A stretch of DNA of 5,252 nucleotides, taken from positions 1 through 5,252 of the forward strand of contig JALOMS010000392.1 in the NCBI GenBank assembly GCA_025455345.1. The letters are read 5' to 3'. The first letter of the stretch is position 1. The number at the start of each line of letters is the position of its first letter. Made by a program: the position numbers and the translations under genes. This stretch comes from Thermoflexibacter sp. (GTDB lineage: Bacteria; Bacteroidota; Bacteroidia; Cytophagales; Thermoflexibacteraceae). This document shows positions 1-5,252 of this stretch, piece after piece. The notes under the pieces were generated by a model. The model searched no databases, had not been told where the DNA came from, and was given only the letters and a program-made list of their open reading frames with translations.

Positions 1-522
1 ACAATAGCAGTTCACGAACGAGAATGTATGCGTTTATTACTCAAATACGGTAATTATCAAGTAGATAGTCAAGTAAAGTTGTGGCAATATCTTTTGGCAG
101 AGATAGAAGAACTACAGTTCCATACGCCCCTTTATTTCAAAATGCTGACAATGTACCGAGAAGCAATCAGTCAAGGGATTGAAGCAGATGATAGCTATAT
201 GATTCGTTACGGCACACCTGACGTAGTAGAAACAGTTGTGAATATTACTTCAGAAAAATATCAAGCAAGCGAAAATTGGGAACTCATGCACGAAATCATT
301 ATTCCCCATGAAAGCGATGTAGAAAGATTGCCCAATACAGTTTATACCTATGTACTTAGGCACAAGTATAAGTTCATTGTCAAGTTATTAAAGGAAATAG
401 AAGAAAAACTTGATGCTGTAACAGAAGAAGAGTTAGTCCAATTGTTAGAAGAATATCATCGGCTCAATCAAATCAAAAAATCTATGCTGTCGGATTTAGG
501 TACGGTCATTTTACCTGAGTAA
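1..522 (+). CDS. dnaG: DNA primase DnaG, C-terminal part (5' end outside the window)
   Basis: DnaG makes the RNA primers for DNA replication, and its C-terminal domain docks on the replicative helicase DnaB. Only the last 173 residues are visible. The frame is open from base 1 to the TAA at 520-522. The ATG at base 28 is very probably internal, because the residues before it (TIAVHEREC) join smoothly to MRLLLKYG, giving the 'EREx-RLLLxYG' segment that opens this domain in Bacteroidota primases. Further matches recalled from the family are a 'FHTPLYFKML' helix, 'ITSEKYQASE' in mid-domain, and a C-terminal helical pair ending in 'LNQIKKSMLSDLGTVI', typical of the primase C-terminus. The TOPRIM and zinc-binding domains would lie upstream, outside the window. 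The assignment rests on remembered family sequences, not a search. The alternative is an unrelated helical protein of 164 residues starting at 28, which I consider unlikely. Confidence 0.83.
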   Translation, partial: TIAVHERECMRLLLKYGNYQVDSQVKLWQYLLAEIEELQFHTPLYFKMLTMYREAISQGIEADDSYMIRYGTPDVVETVVNITSEKYQASENWELMHEIIIPHESDVERLPNTVYTYVLRHKYKFIVKLLKEIEEKLDAVTEEELVQLLEEYHRLNQIKKSMLSDLGTVILPE

Positions 523-555
523 TTATACGCTCACCGTGCGAAAAGTTATAAAAAA

Positions 556-586
556 TTAGGATATGTAATTCGCTTTCCTAAATTTG
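556..586 (+). promoter_or_regulatory. Bacteroidota-type promoter for the peptide transporter gene
   Basis: TAAATTTG at 579-586 fits the Bacteroidota -7 consensus TAnnTTTG exactly. TTA at 556-558 lies 20 bases upstream and is a one-mismatch version of the TTG -33 element. Transcription would start near base 593, leaving a leader of about 50 bases before the ATG at 645. The match is seen directly; activity is inferred. Confidence 0.5.
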
Positions 587-592
587 CAAATT
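581..592. repeat. Perfect 12-bp palindrome over the -7 element (possible operator)
   Basis: AATTTGCAAATT is its own reverse complement and overlaps the last six bases of the -7 box TAAATTTG. A dimeric repressor bound here would block the promoter. In AT-rich DNA such a palindrome can also arise by chance, so an operator role is only a suggestion. Confidence 0.3.
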
Positions 593-644
593 ATATCTAT
601 TTTTTTCAGGATTAATTATTTGTAATCAAATCTTTATAGTAAAT

Positions 645-2129
645 ATGACAGAACCTATTCGCCAAAACCAAGGTCATCCTCCTGCTCTTTTTGTCTTATT
701 TTTTACTGAAATGTGGGAAAGATTTAGCTATTATGGCATGAGAGCTATACTTATGCTTTATATGATTGCTAAAGTTTCAGAAGAGGGCATGGGTCTGAGT
801 ACTCAAGAAGCTGGACCCATTTATGGACTTTATACAGCCTCTGTTTATTTGCTTACGCTCCCTGGCGGGTGGTTAGCGGATAATATTCTGGGACAGCGCA
901 AAGCGATTTGGTTTGGAGGAATAGTCATTATGTTAGGGCATATTATCTTAGCAATACCTGGGAGCAATGCTGTTTTTTTCTTAGGACTGGCAACAGTAGC
1001 AATAGGAACGGGATTATTAAAACCCAATATCAGCTCCATAGTAGGGGAATTGTATCCTGAAGGAGGAGCAAGACGAGATGCAGGTTTTTCTATATTTTAC
1101 ATGGGAATCAATCTTGGAGGTGCGGCGGGAATGCTCATCGTAAGTTATCTTGGTGAAAAAGTAGATTGGCACTTAGGATTTGGAGCGGCAGCAGTAGGAA
1201 TGTTTTTAGGATTAATCGGCTTTAAACTTTTCGAGGATAAATATTTAAAACCGTATGGTCTTTTAAAAAAGAAAGAAAAAAAATCTTCTGACAAAAAAAG
1301 CAATCAACTTGCACTATTACTTACAGGCTTAATGTTCGCTTTTTTAATAGTTTTACAGCTTGCAAATGTGATAGATATGACGAGCGCAGATGGATTAGCC
1401 AAAGCAATGGGTATTATTATCGTTTCTATTACTACATTTTATTTTGTGTATATATTCATAGCAGGCAATCTAACGGCAGAAGAGAAAACCCGTATGTACG
1501 TCATGGCTATATTTTTCGTAGCAGTTGCCATATTTTGGGCAGGTTATGAGCAAGGGGGTTCTACATTGAGCATTTTTGCAGAACGCAATACTGATAGGTT
1601 TATTTTTGGAGAGGAAGTACCTGCTGGCTCTATACAAGGATTACAGTCTATTTATGTAATCATGTTTGCTCCCCTTATAGGAATGATATGGATAGCATTA
1701 AGTAAAAGAAAATCAAACCCTTATGCCCCTGTCAAATTTGGATTAGGTTTGATAATTCTAAGTTTAGGGTTTTTACTAATGTATTTTGCTTCCCAATATG
1801 TAGTTGCGGGCGAAAAAGTTTCTTATATGTGGTTAGTTGTTACTTATGTATTTACTGTGTTAGGAGAATTATGTATCAGCCCCGTAGGATTGAGTTTTTA
1901 TACAAAACTTGCTCCAGAACGGTTTGTAAGTCAGTTAGTTGGGATTTGGTTTGTAGGAGCGGCTTTAGGAAACTTGATAGCGGGACTTTTTGCAAGCAAC
2001 TTTGATGAAGACTCCGTTGCCCAAATGCCAGATTTATTTATGTTGGTCGTATGGGTCAGTTTAGGTTCAGGACTAATCATGCTCATTTTTTATAAACAGA
2101 TTAAAAAGTGGATGGCTGGAGTAGAATAG
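645..2129 (+). CDS. POT/PTR2-family proton-coupled oligopeptide transporter
   Basis: This complete 494-residue inner-membrane protein of the major facilitator superfamily is predicted to import di- and tripeptides with protons. Diagnostic POT features are all present. The ExxER motif in helix 1 is TEMWERFSYYGMR (E22, E25, R26, Y29, Y30, R33). Helix 4 has GTGLLKPNIS with K126. The PTR2 signature FYMGINLGG starts at F151. Helix 7 has FWAGYEQGG (W298, E302), and helix 10 has GELCISPVGLS with the conserved E408. A basic linker (about residues 208-218) follows the N-terminal six-helix bundle, and two extra hydrophobic segments (about 221-273) precede the C-terminal bundle, so the 14-helix layout of bacterial POTs is expected. 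Length is normal for the family. The frame is open upstream to base 582 but offers no other ATG, and the protein N-terminus looks complete, so 645 is chosen. No Shine-Dalgarno sequence is visible, as is usual in this phylum. It has its own promoter and a hairpin downstream, so it appears monocistronic. The exact peptide range cannot be read from sequence. Confidence 0.95.
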   Translation: MTEPIRQNQGHPPALFVLFFTEMWERFSYYGMRAILMLYMIAKVSEEGMGLSTQEAGPIYGLYTASVYLLTLPGGWLADNILGQRKAIWFGGIVIMLGHIILAIPGSNAVFFLGLATVAIGTGLLKPNISSIVGELYPEGGARRDAGFSIFYMGINLGGAAGMLIVSYLGEKVDWHLGFGAAAVGMFLGLIGFKLFEDKYLKPYGLLKKKEKKSSDKKSNQLALLLTGLMFAFLIVLQLANVIDMTSADGLAKAMGIIIVSITTFYFVYIFIAGNLTAEEKTRMYVMAIFFVAVAIFWAGYEQGGSTLSIFAERNTDRFIFGEEVPAGSIQGLQSIYVIMFAPLIGMIWIALSKRKSNPYAPVKFGLGLIILSLGFLLMYFASQYVVAGEKVSYMWLVVTYVFTVLGELCISPVGLSFYTKLAPERFVSQLVGIWFVGAALGNLIAGLFASNFDEDSVAQMPDLFMLVVWVSLGSGLIMLIFYKQIKKWMAGVE

Positions 2130-2158
2130 GACTTATGTTCTTCTCATAATATTCCTTC

Positions 2159-2223
2159 TTTGCCTATGTCTAAATCTCTCCTTTTTGTAGGAAAAAGAGT
2201 TAGACATAGGCAAATGACTTTTT
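2159..2223 (+). terminator. Long hairpin, likely terminator of the peptide transporter gene
   Basis: A perfect 15-bp inverted repeat (TTTGCCTATGTCTAA at 2159-2173, TTAGACATAGGCAAA at 2200-2214) lies 29 bases past the stop codon. The interior can extend the stem: CTC 2178-2180 pairs with GAG 2197-2199 and TTTTT 2182-2186 with AAAAA 2192-2196, around a short loop. A run of five T follows at 2219-2223 after the spacer TGAC. This fits a plus-strand terminator, though the T run is short and not directly adjacent. On the minus strand there is no T run after the stem. A repeat-type palindrome or mRNA 3'-stabilising structure is the alternative. Confidence 0.6.
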
Positions 2224-2292
2224 GATAGATTGCATACTTAAAAGTAAATATGATTTTTTTGTGAAATAATATCATTTTTTTTATGTGTTTTT

Positions 2293-2323
2293 TTGATAAT
2301 TTCATATCTTTTTATTACATTTG
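2293..2323 (+). promoter_or_regulatory. Consensus Bacteroidota promoter for the 40-residue ORF
   Basis: TTG at 2293-2295 (within a run ending TTTTG) is followed by 20 bases and then TACATTTG at 2316-2323, an exact match to TTG-N(17-23)-TAnnTTTG. The start site would fall near 2330, about 36 bases before the ATG at 2366. This is the best promoter match in the window. The -7 box also sits in an inverted repeat, ATTACA-TT-TGTAAT (2314-2327), which could be a regulator site or chance. Confidence 0.6.
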
Positions 2324-2365
2324 TAATGTTAAAATAATCGTTGTAAACTAAACCTAATAATAGAT

Positions 2366-2488
2366 ATGGTTACATCAAGACAAAAAACTCATTCTAAGGC
2401 AGATAAGAGTAAACTTGCATTAGTTGTAGTGATTGCTATGATAGCAATTATTAATATCGTAAACGCTTTTTCTATCATTTTTGAATAA
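2366..2488 (+). CDS. Small single-pass membrane protein, 40 residues, unknown function
   Basis: This short ORF runs from ATG 2366 to TAA 2486-2488. I do not recognise the family. The product has a basic, polar N-terminus (MVTSRQKTHSKADKSK, residues 1-16) and then one uninterrupted hydrophobic stretch of about 22 residues (L17 to F39) ending in a single Glu. By the positive-inside rule the N-terminus would be cytoplasmic and the C-terminus periplasmic. There is no cleavage motif after the hydrophobic segment, so it is more likely an anchor than a signal peptide. Support for a real gene comes from context: a consensus promoter ends 42 bases before the ATG, and a perfect hairpin terminator begins 26 bases after the stop, which makes a tight independent unit. 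No Shine-Dalgarno sequence is seen. A chance ORF between a promoter for a small RNA and its terminator cannot be ruled out. Confidence 0.6.
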   Translation: MVTSRQKTHSKADKSKLALVVVIAMIAIINIVNAFSIIFE

Positions 2489-2514
2489 ATAATTTCTTAT
2501 AAATATATAATAGC

Positions 2515-2555
2515 AAAAGCCTCAAATAAGTGAAATATACTTATTTGAGGCTTTT
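2515..2555. terminator. Perfect 17-bp bidirectional intrinsic terminator
   Basis: AAAAGCCTCAAATAAGT (2515-2531) and ACTTATTTGAGGCTTTT (2539-2555) are exact reverse complements around a 7-base loop GAAATAT. The A4/T4 ends put a T run at the 3' side on both strands. It lies between two convergent genes: the 40-residue ORF ends at 2488 (+) and the OmpA-family gene ends at 2586 (-). It can serve both. Confidence 0.85.
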
Positions 2556-2585
2556 ACCTTAGCTATTTTTTATGCTATTTATTTA

Positions 2586-4679
2586 TTATTCTTCCTTAAG
2601 CTCATCTCCTTTATAAATCCTAAATTCTACCCTACGATTCATTTTTTTATCACTTTCCGTAACTTCTGGATTAATAATAGGCTGGGTACTTCCATATCCT
2701 TTGGCTTGTACTCTGAGTTTGTCAAGTTTGCCATAATCCACAATATACTTAGCGATGGCTTCTGCTCGCTGTTGTGATAAGCGCATATTAGCGGCGGCAT
2801 TGCCACTGGAGTCGGTATGCCCTGAAATTTTGAGCTTGTAGTCTGGATAATCTACCAAAAAGTCTATGACAAGATGCAAATCATTTTCCATTTCAGATTT
2901 CAGTTCTGCGCTATTATTATCAAATTCTATGGATTCAAATTTAATTGAGCGAATACTTTTTGTAGCTATTTCTATCTCTTTCTCTCCTTTGAGTAGGAAG
3001 ATTTCCTCCATTCTAAAAAAGTTTTCTCCTTGAACGATTAGCATATATCGCTTATCATCAATCAATTCGAACTCAAAGGAGCCATCTTCTCTCAAATGCT
3101 TAGGTGTAATTTCTATTCTTGTATCTAAGTCTATCAGTGATACTATGCCTTCAAAGACTTCGCCTGTCGTTGCTTCCGTTACTCGTCCAGAAAAACGAAC
3201 AATCGCCATAGGTTGCGCTTCCATAGGCATAGGAAATGAATGCAAGTCCAAATTGGATTCGTTTCCGGGTTCTGACTTGGCATAATAAATCTTGTTGGAT
3301 TTAGAATCTATGGCAAAATAAAATTCTCGCCCTGCCCCATTCACCAAAGGTCCAATATTTTTGGGTTCTGTCCATGTACTATCTCTCCAATAGGCTTTGT
3401 AAATATCAAAATCTCCAAAATTCACGATTTGTCCATCAGAACTGAAATAGAGTACATTGTATTTGTGGTGCATAAAAGGACTTACCTCGTTCTTACGTGT
3501 ATTGATAATGGGACCGATATTTTGTGCTACTCCCCAATTGCCAAATTGGTCTTTGGCTGAGAAATAAATATCTATCCCACCAAATCCCCCTGCGCGGTCA
3601 GAAGCAAAAAACAGGGTATCTTCGGTCAGTGAAAAAGAAGGATGCGAATCCCATGTGGCACTATTGACATTTACACCCAAGTTCTCAGGTTTACCCCAGT
3701 ATTTGCCGTCTATTTTCTTGGAAATATATAAATCACAATCACCCATGCCATCAGGCGAATGGCATCTTGAAAAAATAATCGTATTTCCATCATTGCTTAT
3801 GCAAGGAGAACCTTCATTGAAGGGTGTATTTAGGTCTTTGAAAGGATAAGCAGGCTCCCAAAAATCATCATCATCACCTACTCGCTTACTCATAAACAAG
3901 TTTTCATCTAATTTCTTTTTTGAGCGTTTATCTACTCCTTCAGGAAGTCTTTGAGATGTAAAAATCAGTGTTTGGTCGTCTTTGGAGATAGTAACGCCAT
4001 AATCCTCAAATTGGGAATTGACCTCCTCGCCCATATTGACCAATACTCCCAAAGGCGGGCGCAGGGTATCTACGTATTTGCGTAATTCGACCATTTCATA
4101 GTATCTATCTAACTCTACATAGAGGTCTTTTTCTAACTTTGTAAGGCTGTCATATCGTCTTTTTGCTTCTTTAATATCTCCACGATAATGCTTGATAATG
4201 AGCCTATAAACATCTTTGGCTACGTTTTTCTTTCCAAGATACTCTGAGAGTCGCGCCAACTGCCAGACTATATCCATGCTATTCATATCCAAGAAGTTAT
4301 TGATGCCATATTTACAAACATACTTGAGAAGTTCAGGATGAAGACGTTTCCAATCTTTATCTCTTTGGTATTTGTTTAGAATGGATATTTCTTCTTCATT
4401 AATATAAAAAGGGACTTGGTTGATATTGATAAATCGAAGAGTAACAGGATTAAACGCCTCTGACTTTGTCGTGGGTTCAAAATCCTTCATAAATATATTT
4501 TTAGGACGTTTTTCTTTTTTTTCTGCCTCTTTTTTATCATTTTCTTTTTTCTCCCGCTCCAATCGTTCCTTTTCTAATTTACTTTTATCTTTCTTATCTT
4601 TTTGGGCAAGCGAATCGAGGCTAAATAATAATAGCAAACATAAAATCAGATAAAAAAAATATTGATACAGGCGATTCAT
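2586..4679 (-). CDS. OmpA-family envelope protein with TPR-like, PD40 propeller and CRD domains (PorE-like)
   Basis: This 697-residue exported protein probably anchors something to the peptidoglycan from the outer membrane or periplasm. Residues 1-25 form a signal peptide (hydrophobic F8-L21, likely cut after S-L-A25). Residues 26-60 are a Lys/Glu-rich charged linker. About 85-205 is helical and TPR-like. About 218-480 carries PD40/WD40-like propeller repeats, seen as 'LIFTSQR', 'IIFSR...DLYIS', 'LFFASDR...DIYFS', 'LYFSSD...DIYKA' and 'IYYAKS'. About 494-570 resembles a carboxypeptidase-regulatory-like fold (FSGRV...EVFEGIVSLID...DGSFEF). Residues 579-697 are an OmpA C-terminal domain with ISGHTDSSGN, LSQQRAEAIAKYI, AKGYGSTQP and NRRVEFRI. 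D623 and R638, the Asp/Arg pair that holds diaminopimelate in OmpA, are both present and 15 residues apart as in the family. This domain order is that of PorE, a peptidoglycan-binding component of the type IX secretion system. PorE is a lipoprotein, whereas the only early cysteine here (C14) lies inside the hydrophobic core without a lipobox, and Bacteroidota carry many paralogues, so PorE identity is unproven. No Bacteroidota-type promoter was found just upstream. Confidence 0.92.
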   Translation of the reverse strand: MNRLYQYFFYLILCLLLLFSLDSLAQKDKKDKSKLEKERLEREKKENDKKEAEKKEKRPKNIFMKDFEPTTKSEAFNPVTLRFININQVPFYINEEEISILNKYQRDKDWKRLHPELLKYVCKYGINNFLDMNSMDIVWQLARLSEYLGKKNVAKDVYRLIIKHYRGDIKEAKRRYDSLTKLEKDLYVELDRYYEMVELRKYVDTLRPPLGVLVNMGEEVNSQFEDYGVTISKDDQTLIFTSQRLPEGVDKRSKKKLDENLFMSKRVGDDDDFWEPAYPFKDLNTPFNEGSPCISNDGNTIIFSRCHSPDGMGDCDLYISKKIDGKYWGKPENLGVNVNSATWDSHPSFSLTEDTLFFASDRAGGFGGIDIYFSAKDQFGNWGVAQNIGPIINTRKNEVSPFMHHKYNVLYFSSDGQIVNFGDFDIYKAYWRDSTWTEPKNIGPLVNGAGREFYFAIDSKSNKIYYAKSEPGNESNLDLHSFPMPMEAQPMAIVRFSGRVTEATTGEVFEGIVSLIDLDTRIEITPKHLREDGSFEFELIDDKRYMLIVQGENFFRMEEIFLLKGEKEIEIATKSIRSIKFESIEFDNNSAELKSEMENDLHLVIDFLVDYPDYKLKISGHTDSSGNAAANMRLSQQRAEAIAKYIVDYGKLDKLRVQAKGYGSTQPIINPEVTESDKKMNRRVEFRIYKGDELKEE

Positions 4680-4956
4680 TATTTCACATATTTAAAGTTC
4701 ATAAAATTTTGCAAAAGAACTTATTTTTAGATTTGGTTATATGTTTAAAAATAATTTTGGAAGGTGGTAAATTTTTTAAACTGCCAAATTAGATGAAATT
4801 ATTGTAATAAAAAATGCAAAACTCGTACTAAAAACGCTATACAAATAGATTATGTTTGATAATTACCAGATTATATTTTAAAAAACACTGATAATCAATA
4901 TTTTACTTATTGTATCATTTTCTAAAAATTAATCTACGTATGTCAATTTTTATGTC
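4680..4956. other. AT-rich intergenic region between two minus-strand genes
   Basis: This 277-base gap lies between the right-edge minus-strand gene and the start of the OmpA-family gene. Besides the hairpin at 4889-4917 I see no gene. On the minus strand I could not find TAnnTTTG, so the promoter of the OmpA-family gene is not recognised. The nearest is TTCTTTTG (one mismatch) at 4711-4718, with no TTG at the right distance. Exact -7 boxes occur only on the plus strand (TAGATTTG 4728-4735, TATGTTTG 4851-4858), where no sizeable ORF follows. Confidence 0.6.
4880..4917 (-). terminator. Probable minus-strand terminator of the right-edge gene
   Basis: Read on the minus strand, TGATA-CAATA (4917-4908) can pair with TATTG-AT-TATCA (4900-4889) with a 2-base bulge and a 7-base loop. 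After GTG, six T follow (4885-4880). The hairpin lies 40 bases past the stop codon of the gene ending at 4957. The stem is AT-rich and imperfect, so strength is uncertain. Confidence 0.42.
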
Positions 4957-5252
4957 TTAGTCCCAGATAATTTCTACAACTTTGTTATCATACATAATCG
5001 TAGTACGTTTTGCATTCTTCTTTTTAGTGATTTTACATTTGTCTTTCTTGACGCTCATATAATCTTGGTCTATGACAATATTCTCATTCTTTTTATGAAA
5101 AATGATGATTCTTTCTTTTTCATTAATTCTCTTTATCCAATATTCATTCCCTCTGACCTTGATTTCTTTTTTGTCTTTGAGTGCTATTTTATTATCTCCA
5201 TTCATTATTTTGAGAGCTATCGAGGCTTTGGGTGTACCATATCCTATGTAAT
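4957..5252 (-). CDS. C-terminal fragment of a larger protein, possibly a subtilisin-like (S8) peptidase (5' end outside the window)
   Basis: The frame is open from the right edge to the TAA at 4959-4957, giving 97 visible residues. The ATG at 5205 is probably internal, since coding-like sequence continues upstream of it. The first visible residues, YIGYGTPKASIAL, resemble the 'GYGxPnxxxAL' segment that closes the catalytic domain of many Bacteroidota S8 serine peptidases. The remaining 82 residues are very rich in Lys and look like alternating beta strands (KEIKVRGNEYWIKRI, ERIIIFHKK, TTIMYDNKVVEIIW), ending in Asp. The catalytic Asp, His and Ser would lie upstream, outside the window, so the peptidase assignment rests on a short motif. 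The tail is not recognised, and no type IX sorting-domain signature is evident. If the motif match is chance, this is simply a hypothetical protein of at least 97 residues. Confidence 0.55.
   Translation of the reverse strand, partial: YIGYGTPKASIALKIMNGDNKIALKDKKEIKVRGNEYWIKRINEKERIIIFHKKNENIVIDQDYMSVKKDKCKITKKKNAKRTTIMYDNKVVEIIWD

Noticed and set aside
551..585. Weak hairpin TTAGGA...TCCTAA downstream of dnaG as a terminator
   Set aside because: The stem is only 6 bp with a 14-base loop and no adjacent T run, and it overlaps the better-supported promoter of the next gene.
845..1039. 64-codon minus-strand ORF inside the transporter gene
   Set aside because: It lies wholly within a strongly supported membrane-protein gene on the opposite strand and has no recognisable domain.
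1263..1285. A-rich runs in the transporter gene as a phase-variation site
   Set aside because: The frame is intact and the runs encode the ordinary basic linker between the two helix bundles of POT transporters.
3655..3849. 64-codon plus-strand ORF inside the OmpA-family gene
   Set aside because: It is antisense to the conserved PD40 propeller coding region, with no promoter signal or recognisable product.
4420..4653. 77-codon plus-strand ORF rich in Ser and Phe
   Set aside because: It is the antisense reading of the Lys/Glu-rich linker and signal peptide (AAA/GAA read as TTT/TTC), a composition artefact.
2586..4679. Lipoprotein signal at C14 of the OmpA-family protein
   Set aside because: The residue before it is Leu, which does not fit a lipobox, and the hydrophobic core continues for several residues past it.
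4741..4770. Nine-codon ORF on the plus strand after the TAGATTTG box
   Set aside because: It is too short and shows no coding character; chance in AT-rich sequence.

Overview
The window looks like AT-rich chromosomal DNA from a Bacteroidota bacterium, probably of the Cytophagia/Flavobacteriia type. Three things point that way. The clearest promoter elements follow the Bacteroidota TTG-N(17-23)-TAnnTTTG pattern. The start codons lack Shine-Dalgarno sequences. The gene types are typical of the phylum, namely a TPR/PD40/carboxypeptidase-regulatory-like/OmpA envelope protein and a Bacteroidota-style DnaG C-terminus. No mobile element, CRISPR array, tRNA or rRNA was seen.

Layout, left to right. 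(1) Bases 1-522 (+) are the 3' end of a gene cut by the window edge. The reading frame stays open through base 1, and the protein reads as the C-terminal, helicase-interacting part of DNA primase (DnaG). (2) A 122-base gap carries a good promoter for the next gene, with a perfect 12-bp palindrome over its -7 box. (3) Bases 645-2129 (+) encode a complete POT/PTR2-family proton-coupled peptide transporter, followed by a long terminator-like hairpin. (4) Bases 2366-2488 (+) hold a short ORF for a 40-residue single-pass membrane protein, with its own consensus promoter and a perfect 17-bp hairpin terminator shared with the convergent gene. (5) Bases 2586-4679 (-) encode a secreted envelope protein with a signal peptide, a Lys/Glu-rich linker, a TPR-like helical region, a PD40 beta-propeller, a carboxypeptidase-regulatory-like domain and an OmpA peptidoglycan-binding domain. 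This is the domain order known for PorE of the type IX secretion system. (6) A 277-base AT-rich gap contains a probable minus-strand terminator. (7) Bases 4957-5252 (-) are the 3' end of another gene cut by the right edge. Its first visible residues resemble the end of a subtilisin-like (S8) catalytic domain.

The genes do not form one pathway. Housekeeping replication (dnaG), peptide uptake, a tiny membrane protein and a cell-envelope anchor sit side by side as mostly separate transcription units. The two least explained elements are the 40-residue membrane protein and the PorE-like envelope protein. I did not find a convincing new multi-gene system.
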